Shown piece by piece: positions 18,008-27,774 of a stretch of 64,000 bases of DNA. The stretch is from Propionibacteriaceae bacterium. GTDB taxonomy: Bacteria; Actinomycetota; Actinomycetes; Propionibacteriales; Propionibacteriaceae. A program made the translations under genes and the position numbers. The first letter of the stretch is position 1; each line of letters begins with the position of its first letter. The notes below the pieces were generated by a model, which was not told the origin of the DNA, made no database searches, and was given only the letters and a program-made list of their open reading frames with translations. The stretch lies in contig CAJPNZ010000002.1 of NCBI GenBank assembly GCA_905372155.1, forward strand, positions 43,170 to 107,169. The letters are read 5' to 3'.

Positions 18008-19849
18008 GTGCACGTGTTCAGGGAACTTCGAGAGGGGATCGGTGGATTCCTGCGATCCGCCGGCCTCATGTTCCGGTATCTGATCGTAACGAGCATCCTC
18101 CAGGCCACGGTCCTCTTTCCCCTGTTCTGGTGGGCCGCAAAGTACCTGTTCGCGATGCGGGGCCTGGTATCCCTGAACAACGCCAACGCGAGCCGGTTCC
18201 TGCTCTCCACCCCGGGGGCGCTGTTCATCCTGCTCGCCCTGACGATGGTGTTGTTGACGACCCTGCTGGAGGTCGGCGGGTTCGTGAAGCTGAGCGCCAT
18301 CGCGATCGGGAGCGACACAAAACCCTCCTACCTCACCGTCATCGGCAGTATCCTCCGTTCCCTGTTCAAGATCGCCGGGCCGGGCCTGGTCCTTCTCCTG
18401 CCGTTCGCGCTGGTGGTGCTGCCGTTGACGGGGTCGGCGCTGAACCCGAGTTTCCTCACCAAGTTTCGCATTCCGAATTTCATCACCGCCGCCATTTTCG
18501 CCAATCCCCTGTACGCCGTCGCCTACTGGTGCCTCGTGGCCCTGATGTACGTCGCGGCCCTGATGATCGTCTTCGTCTTCCACTTCATGCTGCTCGGTGA
18601 TCTCAAGACCCTCGCTGCAATCAGAGCGAGCATTCGCCTGATGAAACCGAACGTGCTGCGTTTCGCGGCCTTCATGTTTCTCGCGATCCTGTTCTTCGCC
18701 ATCCTCGCCGCGCTCGTCATCGGAGCGGTCGCCAGCCTCCATCTCCTGAGCATGATGGCTGTCCCGGAGGGTGCCACCGCCCTCGCGACCTTCGTCGGTT
18801 CCGTTTTCGTGATCCTGCTGGCCCTGGTGGTCGGCCTGATGGCCAGTTTCGTGGTGCCGCTGGAGCTGTACCTGCTCACCAACCGCTACTACGCCTTCCT
18901 GCGGAAATTGCCCGATTCCGATCCGCTCAGGCCGTTGGCCGACGTCGTGCCCACCATGCCCCCCAAGAAACGCCCGAGTCTCCTCGACCGCGCCCTGGGA
19001 CACCGGATCGCACTCAGTTTTCTGGTCGCGGCGTTCGTGGTCAGCATCGCTGGTCTCTTCACCATCACCGCCGACGAATTGACGGCCGCACCCGACATCG
19101 CAGTGGTGGGGCACCGCGGCGGACCGGATGACACCGCGGTGGAGAACAGCATGGAGGCGGTCGAGCAGTCGATCGCCGCCGGGGCCGGTTACGTCGAGAT
19201 GGACATCCAGCGCACCCGGGACGGCCAGTACGTGGTCTTCCATGACGAGGATTTCTCGCGGTTCACCCATGAACGCCGCTCGGTTCACGAAATGACGTTG
19301 GCCGAGATCCGGGAGCTGGATCTCGGCGAGAAGTCGAATGGCAGGTTCAGCAACGTCAGGGTGCCCACCCTGGAGGAACTTCTGGAGAGAACCCGCGGGC
19401 GCATCGGGATCTTCCTCGAACTCAAGGGCCGCAGCGCCGACCAGCAGATGGTCGACGATGCCGTTGCGGCCGTGAAGCGCCACGACATGCTGGACCGCGT
19501 GGTGGTGATATCGCTCAAGTACGAGTTGATCACCGGAATTGAGGAACGCCACCCCGAGGTGACGAGCGGTTTCATTTATTTCCTGTCCTTCGGGGACACC
19601 GCGCACCTGGTCGGCGACTACTTGATTCTTGAGGAGGACGCCGCCACCAGTGACACGATCACGCAGATCCACGAGGCTGGTAAACGCGCCGCAGTCTGGA
19701 CCGTCAACACTGAGGAATCAATGCAGAAATTCGTCAACTGGCCGGTGGATGCCGTGATCACCGACCGGGTCCGGCAGTGGCAGGCCGTCGCGGAGGAACG
19801 CCGGCGGGCCGCCCCGCTGGATGTGCTGATGAGTGAGCTCATCGAGTAG
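18008..19849 (+). CDS. Membrane glycerophosphodiester phosphodiesterase
   Basis: A 613-residue protein. The first 350 residues hold about seven or eight membrane helices of the glycerophosphoryl diester phosphodiesterase membrane-domain type. The C-terminal 260 residues are a GDPD catalytic domain: AVVGHRGGPDDTAVENSM, then YVEMDIQRTRDGQYVVFHDE with the conserved Glu and Asp metal ligands and the His of the second motif. It should hydrolyse glycerophosphodiesters or related lipid or teichoic-acid products at the membrane surface. The start is a GTG at 18008 with AGG upstream; another GTG at 18014 is possible. A hairpin follows the stop. Confidence 0.9.
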   Translation: MHVFRELREGIGGFLRSAGLMFRYLIVTSILQATVLFPLFWWAAKYLFAMRGLVSLNNANASRFLLSTPGALFILLALTMVLLTTLLEVGGFVKLSAIAIGSDTKPSYLTVIGSILRSLFKIAGPGLVLLLPFALVVLPLTGSALNPSFLTKFRIPNFITAAIFANPLYAVAYWCLVALMYVAALMIVFVFHFMLLGDLKTLAAIRASIRLMKPNVLRFAAFMFLAILFFAILAALVIGAVASLHLLSMMAVPEGATALATFVGSVFVILLALVVGLMASFVVPLELYLLTNRYYAFLRKLPDSDPLRPLADVVPTMPPKKRPSLLDRALGHRIALSFLVAAFVVSIAGLFTITADELTAAPDIAVVGHRGGPDDTAVENSMEAVEQSIAAGAGYVEMDIQRTRDGQYVVFHDEDFSRFTHERRSVHEMTLAEIRELDLGEKSNGRFSNVRVPTLEELLERTRGRIGIFLELKGRSADQQMVDDAVAAVKRHDMLDRVVVISLKYELITGIEERHPEVTSGFIYFLSFGDTAHLVGDYLILEEDAATSDTITQIHEAGKRAAVWTVNTEESMQKFVNWPVDAVITDRVRQWQAVAEERRRAAPLDVLMSELIE

Positions 19850-19853
19850 GAGG

Positions 19854-19875
19854 CTCCGGCGCCGTGGCGCCGGAG
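19854..19875 (+). terminator. GC-rich hairpin after the phosphodiesterase gene
   Basis: CTCCGGCGCC at 19854-19863 and GGCGCCGGAG at 19866-19875 are perfect inverted repeats separated by GT. The hairpin lies immediately after the stop codon and before the next rightward gene. It lacks a T-run, so it may be a weak terminator or a transcript-stabilising structure. Confidence 0.45.
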
Positions 19876-19909
19876 GATGCCGCGGAGCTGGGGTACGCTT
19901 CGGGGCCGT

Positions 19910-21658
19910 ATGACTTCCTCCGCGTTCGAACACCTCTCCCCCGCGTTCCCGCAGCGCGCCGCCTGGGGCACCGCGCAGAGTCTCCGGGCCTGGCAGGTGG
20001 CCGCCCTCGAGCTGTACGCGACCAGCCAGCCCCGCGACTTCCTGTGCGTGGCCACCCCCGGGGCGGGCAAGACGACCTTCGCGTTGCGTGTCGCCCATCA
20101 GCTGTTGCACACCCGGACCGTGAAACGCGTCGTGGTGGTGACCCCCACCGAGCACCTCAAGACGCAGTGGGCCGATGCCGCGGCCCGGGTCGGTATTCAC
20201 CTGGATCCGGGCACCGGAGGGGTGAGGCGGGGACGCTCCAGGCAGTTCGACGGGTCGGTGGTGACCTACGCGGGGGTTTCCTTGCGCGCCTACGCCTACG
20301 AGGCACTGTGCAACCAGGTTTCCACGCTGGTGATCTTCGACGAGATCCATCATGCGGGCGACACCAGGAGTTGGGGGGACGGCATCCTGCAGGGTTTCTC
20401 CGAGGCCACCCGCCGCCTGGCACTAACCGGCACCCCGTTCCGCTCCGATGACAGCCCGATCCCGTTCGTGACCTATGAGGAATCCGAGTCGGGGGTCAGG
20501 ATCTCGCGGGCCGACTACACCTACGGCTACCGGGAGGCTCTGGCGGACCACGTGGTGCGGCCCGTGATCTTCATGAACTACGGCGGGCAGATGCGTTGGC
20601 GGATGCGCTCCGGGGAGGTGCTCGACGCCGACCTGGGAACGATACTCACCAAGGACCTGACCGCCCACGCCTGGCGCACCGCCCTGTCGCCGACGGGCGA
20701 GTGGATCCCCGCCGTGCTGCGGGCCGCTGACCAGCGCCTGACGCAGGTGCGTCGCGCCATCCCCGACGCGGGCGGCCTGGTGATAGCCACCAATCAGTCC
20801 GTGGCGCGCTCCTACGCGAAGATCCTGACCGGGATCACGGGGAAACGCCCCACCGTGATCCTCTCCGACGACGCCAGGGCCGGCGGGAGGATCGAGGAGT
20901 TCGCCGCAGGCCAGGATCGCTGGATGGTGGCGGTCCGGATGGTCTCGGAGGGGGTGGACGTGCCACGGTTGGCTGTCGGGGTCTATGCGACGTCCACCTC
21001 GACTCCGTTGTTCTTCGCCCAGGCGGTGGGCAGGTTCGTGCGTTCGAGGCGGCGCGGCGAGGTGGCGACGGTGTTCCTGCCCACCGTGCCGATCCTGCTG
21101 GCCCACGCCGCGACGCTGGAGCGGCAACGCGACCACGTGCTGGGACGTCCCCGCTCCGGGGAAACCGACATCTGGGCGGAGACGGAGGCCCTCATCGATG
21201 CGGCCAACCGCGAAGAAACGGCCTCCGATGACCTCCTGGGCGAGTTCGAGGCCCTCGAATCCCAGGCCACCTTCGACCACGTGCTGTTCGAGTCCCAGGC
21301 CTTCGGGATGCACGCCGAACCCACCTCGCAGGACGAACTCGACTACCTGGGACTACCCGGTCTCCTGGAACCCGAGCAGGTGAGCACCCTCCTGGCCGAG
21401 CGGCAACGCCGCCAGCTCAGACGGCGCGAACGCAGGGATCCGAAGTCGCAACCGGAGGTGCCGCTGCACCGGGCACTCGCGAACCAGCGCAAGGAACTCA
21501 ACTCCCTGGTGGCCCAGCTGGCTCGCCTGGAACAACGCCCCCACAGCCACGTACACGCCGACCTGCGCCGCGAGTGCGGCGGCCCGCCGCTGGCCCAGGC
21601 GACGACCGAACAGGTTGCCGAACGCATCGCCAGGGCAAGGGCCTGGCTCAGGCGCTGA
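19910..21658 (+). CDS. SF2 DEAD/DEAH helicase; its 3' end is the island boundary
   Basis: A 582-residue helicase. Walker A is VATPGAGKTTFALRVAH, motif II is DEIHHAGD, motif III LTGTPFRSD, and the C-terminal helicase part has VRMVSEGVDVPRL and FFAQAVGRFVRSRRRGE (motif VI). A charged C-terminal extension ends ERIARARAWLRR. The ATG at 19910 fits the conserved N-terminus; an in-frame ATG at 19877 overlaps the preceding hairpin and has no properly spaced ribosome site. The last 72 bases are repeated at 34903-34974, at the far end of the accessory island, so this terminus was probably supplied or duplicated by the integration event. Confidence 0.9.
   Translation: MTSSAFEHLSPAFPQRAAWGTAQSLRAWQVAALELYATSQPRDFLCVATPGAGKTTFALRVAHQLLHTRTVKRVVVVTPTEHLKTQWADAAARVGIHLDPGTGGVRRGRSRQFDGSVVTYAGVSLRAYAYEALCNQVSTLVIFDEIHHAGDTRSWGDGILQGFSEATRRLALTGTPFRSDDSPIPFVTYEESESGVRISRADYTYGYREALADHVVRPVIFMNYGGQMRWRMRSGEVLDADLGTILTKDLTAHAWRTALSPTGEWIPAVLRAADQRLTQVRRAIPDAGGLVIATNQSVARSYAKILTGITGKRPTVILSDDARAGGRIEEFAAGQDRWMVAVRMVSEGVDVPRLAVGVYATSTSTPLFFAQAVGRFVRSRRRGEVATVFLPTVPILLAHAATLERQRDHVLGRPRSGETDIWAETEALIDAANREETASDDLLGEFEALESQATFDHVLFESQAFGMHAEPTSQDELDYLGLPGLLEPEQVSTLLAERQRRQLRRRERRDPKSQPEVPLHRALANQRKELNSLVAQLARLEQRPHSHVHADLRRECGGPPLAQATTEQVAERIARARAWLRR
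21587..21658 (+). repeat. Left copy of the 72-bp direct repeat bounding the island
   Basis: This segment is the 3' end of the helicase gene including its stop codon. It matches 34903-34974 in the same orientation with two mismatches (G/A and A/G, both in Arg/Ala codons near the end). Sequence before and after the two copies differs. Such duplications arise when an element integrates into the 3' end of a gene and restores it. Confidence 0.9.
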
Positions 21659-21713
21659 AGAACCCGCAACCTTGGCTTCACAACAAGAAAAGCTAGTGAT
21701 ACTCTCACTCATC

Positions 21714-21732
21714 AAAGGTTAGTTTCGCTTAA
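21714..21732. promoter_or_regulatory. Possible IdeR/DtxR-type iron box
   Basis: AAAGGTTAGTTTCGCTTAA matches the well-known 19-base DtxR/IdeR consensus at about 12 of 19 positions, with a complete left half-site AGGTTAG and a weak right half. It lies 25 bases upstream of the first gene of a siderophore-type ABC operon, where an iron regulator would be expected. The right half is poor, so this is only suggestive. Confidence 0.3.
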
Positions 21733-21757
21733 GTGAGGCATTCGAGAGGTCGTACGC

Positions 21758-22816
21758 GTGGACGCTGACACTACGAGGCCGACGCTTGCCCGGGCCCAGG
21801 GTCACTGCCCACGGGCCTTCCTCTGGGGTCTGCTTCTCGCAACTGCCTTGGTCATCAGCGCAGTCACCACCATCAGCATCGGCGTCGTCTCCATCCCGCT
21901 CCACGAGGTGTGGGACGTGCTCCTCGGCAACCTAACGGCAGCTCCTGACGCGCTGAGTTCAAAAAATGCAGTGATCATCTGGAACGTGCGCACACCACGG
22001 ATGCTGCTGGCCCTCCTGGTCGGGGCTGGCCTTTCAGTAGCCGGAGTAGCGATCCAGGGCGTGCTTCGCAACGTCTTGGCCGACCCCTATCTCATCGGCA
22101 TTTCATCGGGCGCATCGACAGGTGCAGCTTTGGTGCTCCTAGGATTCGCTTCAGCCACATCCTTGTCCCTGACAGTCGGTGCCTACCTTGGATCCTTGGC
22201 GGCAATTCTCTTGGTATTCGGAATCGCTCGCAGCGGAGGCTCAATCACTTCAGAACGATTCATTTTCGCCGGAATAATTGTTGGCTTCGCCATGACCGCC
22301 TTGACGAATTTGCTTATATTCCTCTCAGGCAGCGATCATGGCGCCCGCTCGGTGATGTTCTGGATGCTCGGGTCATTGAATTTGGCAAACTGGGATTCCT
22401 TGTTAATACCATTCTTGGCCCTGCTCGTCACCCTCACGCTCATGATACTTTGGGGGCGCAAGTTCGACGCTATATCCATAGGCGATGACACCGCCCGGAC
22501 ACTCGGCACGAATCCCGATCATTTCCGGACGCTCTCACTTGCGATCATAGCCGCGTGCGTAGCCACCTTGGTTGCGGTTTCAGGAGCCATCGGCTTTCTG
22601 GGACTAGTGGTTCCACACATCAGTCGACGCATGGTCGGCGCTACGCACCGCGGAGTTTTCGTCATATCGGCTCTGCTCGGCTCGGTACTACTCATGTGGT
22701 CCGATGCTTTGGCCCGCACCATGTTCCAACCCAAAGAACTTCCCATCGGAGTGCTCACCGCCTTACTTGGGACCCCACTCCTTTTGTTCCTGATGCGTCG
22801 GCTATACGCAAAATAG
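21758..22816 (+). CDS. FecCD-type siderophore/metal ABC importer permease
   Basis: A 352-residue integral membrane protein of the FecCD family with about nine or ten helices. The hallmarks are VWNVRTPRMLLALLVGAGLSVAG-like sequence (here IIWNVRTPRMLLALLVGAGL), GVLRNVLADPYLIGISSGAS, and the ATPase contact region IGFLGLVVPHISRRMVG. It forms the channel for import of iron-siderophore, haem or cobalamin. The start is GTG at 21758 with GAGAGG upstream. It is the first gene of a three-gene rightward operon with a lipoprotein and an ATPase, and base composition is clearly lower in GC than the helicase upstream. Confidence 0.93.
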   Translation: MDADTTRPTLARAQGHCPRAFLWGLLLATALVISAVTTISIGVVSIPLHEVWDVLLGNLTAAPDALSSKNAVIIWNVRTPRMLLALLVGAGLSVAGVAIQGVLRNVLADPYLIGISSGASTGAALVLLGFASATSLSLTVGAYLGSLAAILLVFGIARSGGSITSERFIFAGIIVGFAMTALTNLLIFLSGSDHGARSVMFWMLGSLNLANWDSLLIPFLALLVTLTLMILWGRKFDAISIGDDTARTLGTNPDHFRTLSLAIIAACVATLVAVSGAIGFLGLVVPHISRRMVGATHRGVFVISALLGSVLLMWSDALARTMFQPKELPIGVLTALLGTPLLLFLMRRLYAK

Positions 22817-22848
22817 AAACGGTAATCATTCTTAACGGAAAGAGTATA

Positions 22849-23874
22849 ATGAGCAAGTTCAACAAATTCTCCCTCACTCTCTTGTGCAGTGCCACGCTGA
22901 CGATCACCACGATGACCGCCTGCTCAGCAGGAAACAGCAACACCAGCACCTCACAGGAACAGGGTGGGACGGGGAGCGGCACGGGTTTCCCGATGGAAAT
23001 TGATAACTGTGGTCAGAAACTCGTAGTGGAAAAGCGTCCAGAAAAGGTTTTGACCATCGGGGCCGATCCGCTCGCCCAAATGTCCGCAGCAGGAGCAGGA
23101 GACAAAGTTGTGTCCTATTCAGCTCTGCTCGGGATGGAACTCCCCGAGCTCCCGGGGGTGACCGCCAAGGAACTGACCAGCGAGGACCCGAGTACCGAGC
23201 AGATCCTCAGCACTGGGGCCGATTTCTTGGTTGCCAATGCCTACCTCAACACCGACCCAAAAACCCTGAAGGGGAACGGCATCACTTCATGGGTGCCGTC
23301 AAGCGCGTGCGACCACTTGGTTGCCTCCAGCGGCGAAAAAGCTGAAGGAACCGTCTCAGACAAGCCGGCCCTCACGAAGGTTCAAGATGATCTGAAAACA
23401 ATGGGCCGGTTGTTCGGCACCAGCGAAACGGCTGATAAAGCAGCAGATGACCTCATGACCCGAGTGAAAAAGATCGCCGATCAGAATCCCGGGAAAGGTC
23501 GAAGCGTCGCCCTCTTGTACTACTTCGATGGCAAGTCTGCGCTGGGAGCCATCGGAGATGGCGGAATTCCGGCAGAGTTTGCAAAGAACTTGGGACTGAA
23601 GAACGTGTTCGCCGACCAGAAAGAAACCTGGATCAATGACGTGTCTTGGGAATCCGTTCTTCAAAAGGACCCCGACATCATCCTTCTCATCACCGAGATG
23701 ACGCCCGGAATGGATTTCGAGAAAAACAAGGAGCGCCTGTTGGCCGAGAAAGGGGTAGACCATCTCAAGGCTGTCAAGAACGATTCCTTCATTCAGATGA
23801 AGTATCAACAAGGCATCGCTGCCCCCTCGTCCGTTGAAGGACTCGAGAGCTTGGCGGGACAGTTGAACCAGTGA
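22849..23874 (+). CDS. Periplasmic-binding-type lipoprotein of the metal/siderophore importer
   Basis: A 341-residue substrate-binding lipoprotein. The signal sequence ends in the lipobox TMTAC at about residue 25, followed by a Gly/Ser/Thr-rich linker. The PBP2-type fold is shown by KLVVEKRPEKVLTIGADPLA and by the C-terminal VLQKDPDIILLI segment, both typical of FepB/FhuD-like class III binding proteins. It would capture a metal complex outside the cell and pass it to the permease. It starts 32 bp after the permease gene and its stop overlaps the ATPase start (GTGA). The ligand cannot be read from sequence. Confidence 0.9.
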   Translation: MSKFNKFSLTLLCSATLTITTMTACSAGNSNTSTSQEQGGTGSGTGFPMEIDNCGQKLVVEKRPEKVLTIGADPLAQMSAAGAGDKVVSYSALLGMELPELPGVTAKELTSEDPSTEQILSTGADFLVANAYLNTDPKTLKGNGITSWVPSSACDHLVASSGEKAEGTVSDKPALTKVQDDLKTMGRLFGTSETADKAADDLMTRVKKIADQNPGKGRSVALLYYFDGKSALGAIGDGGIPAEFAKNLGLKNVFADQKETWINDVSWESVLQKDPDIILLITEMTPGMDFEKNKERLLAEKGVDHLKAVKNDSFIQMKYQQGIAAPSSVEGLESLAGQLNQ

Positions 23875-24683
23875 ATCCGTTGACCCTGGAAAATATCCGT
23901 TTCCGGTATTCATCGCATTCGAAGGGCGTCGTCCGCGACATCCTCAAGGACGTCACCCTTGACGTACCTGCCGGTAAGACGTTCGGGTTGATCGGCCCGA
24001 ACGGTTCCGGGAAATCCACCCTGCTCCGGTGCATATACCGAGCGCTCCGCCCCCAGGGCGGTAGGATTTTTCTACTAGGGCAGGAGGTCCAGCGGTACAC
24101 ATCCAAGAGCCTGTCGCGCGAAGTTGCGGTGGCAGTCCAGCAGGAGGAGGTCTCGGTACCCCTCACAACGATGGAGTACATACTCCTTGGCCGCTCCGCG
24201 GTAACCTCCGCATGGAGATCTTACTCGGTCAATGATCGTTCACGAGCAGAAAAAGCCATTCGAGACTTCGGCCTGGAAAACATGAAAAATCAGTCAGTTC
24301 TTGAACTATCAGGTGGTGAATGCAAACGCGCCATGTTGGCACGCACCTTGATTCAGGACACACCCGTTCTGCTGCTCGATGAACCGACAAATCATCTTGA
24401 TATCCGATTCCAACATCAGATCCTCCGGCTAGTAAAATCCTTGGAAAAGACCAGCGTCATTGTTCTGCATGACCTCAACCTGGCGGCCAGGTACTGCGAT
24501 TACCTAGCACTGCTGGATAATGGCGAGCTCGTTGCTGTTGGGGCGGCCGAAGAAATTTTGACACCAGAATTACTGGAACCAGTTTACGGATTGGACGTTC
24601 ACTGCATGGACATAAACGGACACCTCCAACTCCTCATGGCCCCTCAAGAAGAAGATTCGACTATTTTCCCAAGAGTCTCATGA
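23871..24683 (+). CDS. ABC importer ATPase, FecE-type
   Basis: A 270-residue nucleotide-binding subunit. Walker A is GLIGPNGSGKSTLLRCI, the signature is LSGGECKRAMLAR, Walker B is VLLLDEPTNHLD, and the switch His is in VIVLHDLNLAARYCDYL. The layout is that of FepC/FecE/BtuD-type importers. The start is the GTG at 23871 overlapping the lipoprotein stop by four bases, so translation is coupled. It closes the importer operon. The Q-loop region reads VAVAVQQEEVSVPLTTMEYILLG, normal for the group. Confidence 0.93.
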   Translation: MNPLTLENIRFRYSSHSKGVVRDILKDVTLDVPAGKTFGLIGPNGSGKSTLLRCIYRALRPQGGRIFLLGQEVQRYTSKSLSREVAVAVQQEEVSVPLTTMEYILLGRSAVTSAWRSYSVNDRSRAEKAIRDFGLENMKNQSVLELSGGECKRAMLARTLIQDTPVLLLDEPTNHLDIRFQHQILRLVKSLEKTSVIVLHDLNLAARYCDYLALLDNGELVAVGAAEEILTPELLEPVYGLDVHCMDINGHLQLLMAPQEEDSTIFPRVS

Positions 24684-25545
24684 TGTTTGAAGCCATCCGA
24701 TTCTCAGGGCAGCCAGTGACTGCAAGTCTAACGCGGGCATAGCACCCTTTTCCGCATCGACGCCGACACCGCAGGGCGATGCTATGGGGTCGTAGTAACA
24801 GTGCTTGTCAGGGAGGGGGCAGTCGCTGCGGCGTATGTTGCACGCTTGCGGAACCGAGCGACTATCGCGAAGGAAACGGCAGGAAAGATGCTCGCTGCGG
24901 CAGACCACGGATCTGATCGTGTGGATCGGTGTCGAGGGTCTACCCGGAGGAATAACACCACACATGACGGGAAGTGCGAGCATCAGCCCGTGCAGCGAAT
25001 CGATGCAAACGCACCTGAAACGCACGACCCTGACCGAAAAGCCCGCAAGATCGATGCCGCATCGGATCCCCAAAAGTTCCGGATGCAGGTAGACCCCGAA
25101 ACGTTCCAAGACACCCCGTCAAATCGCCACGGGAACCCCAAGATAGGACTGGCGATGGCAGCCCAAGAAACCACTGTAGAGGATCCCCCAACAACTCGAG
25201 AAAAGCAGCTTGATCGTTCCAGGAACTTCGTCCACACATTAGAGTTTCCATGTCCTCGTGGCCAAGGAAAGATCTGGCTCGCCTCGCAGGAGGCATGCCT
25301 ATGGCCCAAGTATTCCCGGAGACCATACTGCATCAGGCGCTGACACACATCACGCACCCGGAACCAATAAACCTCTTCCCTGATAAGCAGTATTTATTAC
25401 CACGTCGCGTGGCACCGCTAAATTCTACAAGAACCAAAGTATATCCACAGCCACCCTCAAGTTCGCTTTGCAGAGGAGTTCGCTGACCAACAGACTGCCT
25501 GTGAAGTAACTTCGCCCCTATCTTGCAACGTCTGTCGATGAGCCA
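24684..25545. other. 862-bp stretch without a recognisable gene
   Basis: This lies between two convergent operons of the island. Several frames stay open for 100 to 180 codons on both strands (for example 24801-25343 rightward, 24678-25109 and 24983-25357 leftward), but none has a ribosome site, a recognisable motif or protein-like composition. I could not match it to any transposase or other family. It may be remnant DNA of an earlier insertion. Confidence 0.4.
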
Positions 25546-27753
25546 TTATGCATGCGGCAAAGGCATTCGATTCATCCGAAATTCATCTAGCGGGGATTCT
25601 CGCCATCCAAGTTCAACAGGAATATCAAATACCCTTCCCCGACCCAGCAGTGGGTATGCAGCAGCAGCATTTCCTAGCAGTCCGGGGATCAAGGCCCGCA
25701 CCACGAAGATTCCGAGAGACTTCACATCTGGAGGGGTAATGTCAACAGAAATTATCTCGTACCCCCTTGCCTCAATCAAGGCACGATACGACCTCAGACT
25801 ACGTTCTTCCACGCATGCCACTGAGTTCAGATCAACGGTGGCTGGAGTGTCAATGAGATGCGCTACCCTCTTCTGGCTTCTAGGATCCAGATAGATTTGT
25901 TGCTGCACCATAAGATCAGTACAGTCCGAGAAATCGGGTTTAAAATCATTCAAGTAACATCTATCATTTCGATAGGGTTTCATTGCCCCGGCAGGGATGA
26001 TACCAGACTTAATTGCTTGAAGATGTTTGCTGTCAACCGTCAAAAGATCCCTCGACCCCTCTTGTAGGGTGATCGCTTCAGTCCAAGCCTTGAGCGCAGC
26101 ATCTTTTAGATTGCTTCGAGCCGCAAAACCGATATTCAACAGTCGCGCTCTTCGCTCTCGAAGAATACCTGCAGCAACAGGAATATCAAATTCATTGGGA
26201 AGCTGTATCAGGGAAGCGTCTTGGTCTTTACAGCCATCCCACAGGGCAGCAAGTTCTGCCGGAAGCTTAACACGATCAAGAACAGCGCCATTCAGCCACC
26301 ACAGCATTGTTGCATGTCGCTCAACAAGCTCCTCAATCGCTGAGACGAGAGCAAATTCTCTAGTCGGGCCAGCTGCGACGCCAGCAAACGGAGAAATATG
26401 GATCAGCGGTTCGTGAATCCGCTCTCCCTTGCGCCAGTTCGTATAAACTAGAGAAGCTGGGACAAATATCTCTTCCTCAGTGGTTTCGCTCACCCCTTTG
26501 ATCCAGGTAAGTTCGGTATCTCTCAAAAAAGGTTCCGCCGGAAAAGATGGGGCAGCATATTGAGCGTCTGAGTACAGAATCAGCGATTCAGGTGAAACAG
26601 CCCTAAACCCTTGCCGACGCAAGCGCTCATAGGTAGAATGCACCGCAGAGCGCGTATCATGCATGTTAGCCGAATAACGTTCCGCTGTCTCACCCAATGC
26701 CGCCAGGCGCGCACTTTGTTCGTCATTCCAAGCAGACCCTTGGCAAGAAATTACGTTATCCCATTGGGAAATGCGATCCATACAGGCAACTTCTACCTGT
26801 ATTGTCAGCAAGCTTGCTGGAATGCTCGCGTGATGCTCGATCCTACGTTCCCGTGTTATGATCCCGCACTCAGATGAAACCAAATCCTCCAGACAATGTC
26901 GCTTACGAATTACGTCAGGATTGCGAGGAATTGGCAGAATCACATGATCTACCATCTCTCCTGTACCAATATGCATCTGACACAGCAGATCTGGAGCGCC
27001 CAAGACCCGCCCTATCGCTGTCGCAATTTTAGCCTTCCACTTCACCAAATCTGCAGGGATCGCCAGAATGTTCAAGGGTTGCTCACGGAGAACGCGACCT
27101 ATCATTTCGTGATCTGCAGCAGCGATTCTTCGCTCATGAAGATCTTGAAATTGAGCTCCCTCACCGGGTTTCACCAATGGCCCTATCCACAGATGATCGC
27201 GTTCAACAGAAAGCGGAATCCAGTCCACACGAGCCTGAGTAGCCAAACGCCCAAAAAAGCCGAGACCAACATCATCAGCACTAGGCAGACATTGCAGAAC
27301 GATGGCTTCGGCTTCTTTAGCAATGTCTAAAGTACGACCATATTCACCCAAGTAGATCGAGACGTCAAATTTTTCTGGAATAATTTCCCTAACCACCTGC
27401 GAGATCAAATTCGCCAAATCGCTATCGCCCGTGATGAGAACGTTGCGCGCGCCTGAAAGTTTCCCAAGAGAAATATCAACTTCAGAAGACGAAGAGACAG
27501 CACACCTTTCAGAAATTGCCTCCTTTTCAAGAATCCCCTCTTCAGCCTTTAGTAACTCATACAGAGGCCGCGAATCTTCACGCCAACTTGACGGGAGAAG
27601 CGAATTAGGCTGTCCCGTGAACCATGCATCGATGATCCGAAAAAAATCTGCCACCCCAATGCTCAGGGAGTAGTGTTTCCCGTTCTTGAAGGAGAGCAGA
27701 GTATGGTGATCGGGAAGTGGGCGAACCTCAGCAACTAGTTCATGGGTTTTCAT
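25546..27753 (-). CDS. Fused RRE / E1-like / YcaO cyclodehydratase of an azoline RiPP pathway
   Basis: A 735-residue protein. Residues 1-48 (VRPLPDHHTLLSFKNGKHYSL) look like the wing-helix leader-binding element that recognises precursor peptides. Residues about 100-300 form an ocin-ThiF/E1-like domain (VLITGDSDLANLISQVV). From about 320 on is the YcaO domain with its ATP/Mg motifs LAALGETAERYS (354-359 are G-E-T-A-E-R) and AIEELVERHATMLWW (about 472-486), ending in the Pro-containing tail MPLPHA. Such fusions use ATP to turn Cys, Ser or Thr side chains of a peptide into azoline rings. The ATG at 27751-27753 has AAAGGAAACGTG upstream; an earlier ATG at 27768 does not. It follows the precursor gene and a hairpin. 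Confidence 0.92.
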   Translation of the reverse strand: MKTHELVAEVRPLPDHHTLLSFKNGKHYSLSIGVADFFRIIDAWFTGQPNSLLPSSWREDSRPLYELLKAEEGILEKEAISERCAVSSSSEVDISLGKLSGARNVLITGDSDLANLISQVVREIIPEKFDVSIYLGEYGRTLDIAKEAEAIVLQCLPSADDVGLGFFGRLATQARVDWIPLSVERDHLWIGPLVKPGEGAQFQDLHERRIAAADHEMIGRVLREQPLNILAIPADLVKWKAKIATAIGRVLGAPDLLCQMHIGTGEMVDHVILPIPRNPDVIRKRHCLEDLVSSECGIITRERRIEHHASIPASLLTIQVEVACMDRISQWDNVISCQGSAWNDEQSARLAALGETAERYSANMHDTRSAVHSTYERLRRQGFRAVSPESLILYSDAQYAAPSFPAEPFLRDTELTWIKGVSETTEEEIFVPASLVYTNWRKGERIHEPLIHISPFAGVAAGPTREFALVSAIEELVERHATMLWWLNGAVLDRVKLPAELAALWDGCKDQDASLIQLPNEFDIPVAAGILRERRARLLNIGFAARSNLKDAALKAWTEAITLQEGSRDLLTVDSKHLQAIKSGIIPAGAMKPYRNDRCYLNDFKPDFSDCTDLMVQQQIYLDPRSQKRVAHLIDTPATVDLNSVACVEERSLRSYRALIEARGYEIISVDITPPDVKSLGIFVVRALIPGLLGNAAAAYPLLGRGRVFDIPVELGWRESPLDEFRMNRMPLPHA

Positions 27754-27774
27754 CACGTTTCCTTTCATCTGGAA

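Noticed and set aside
16994..19672. 892-codon leftward open frame over the membrane protein and phosphodiesterase genes
   Set aside because: Composition (Glu/Gln/His/Arg rich without hydrophobic core pattern) is that of an antisense shadow; the plus-strand genes have clear domains.
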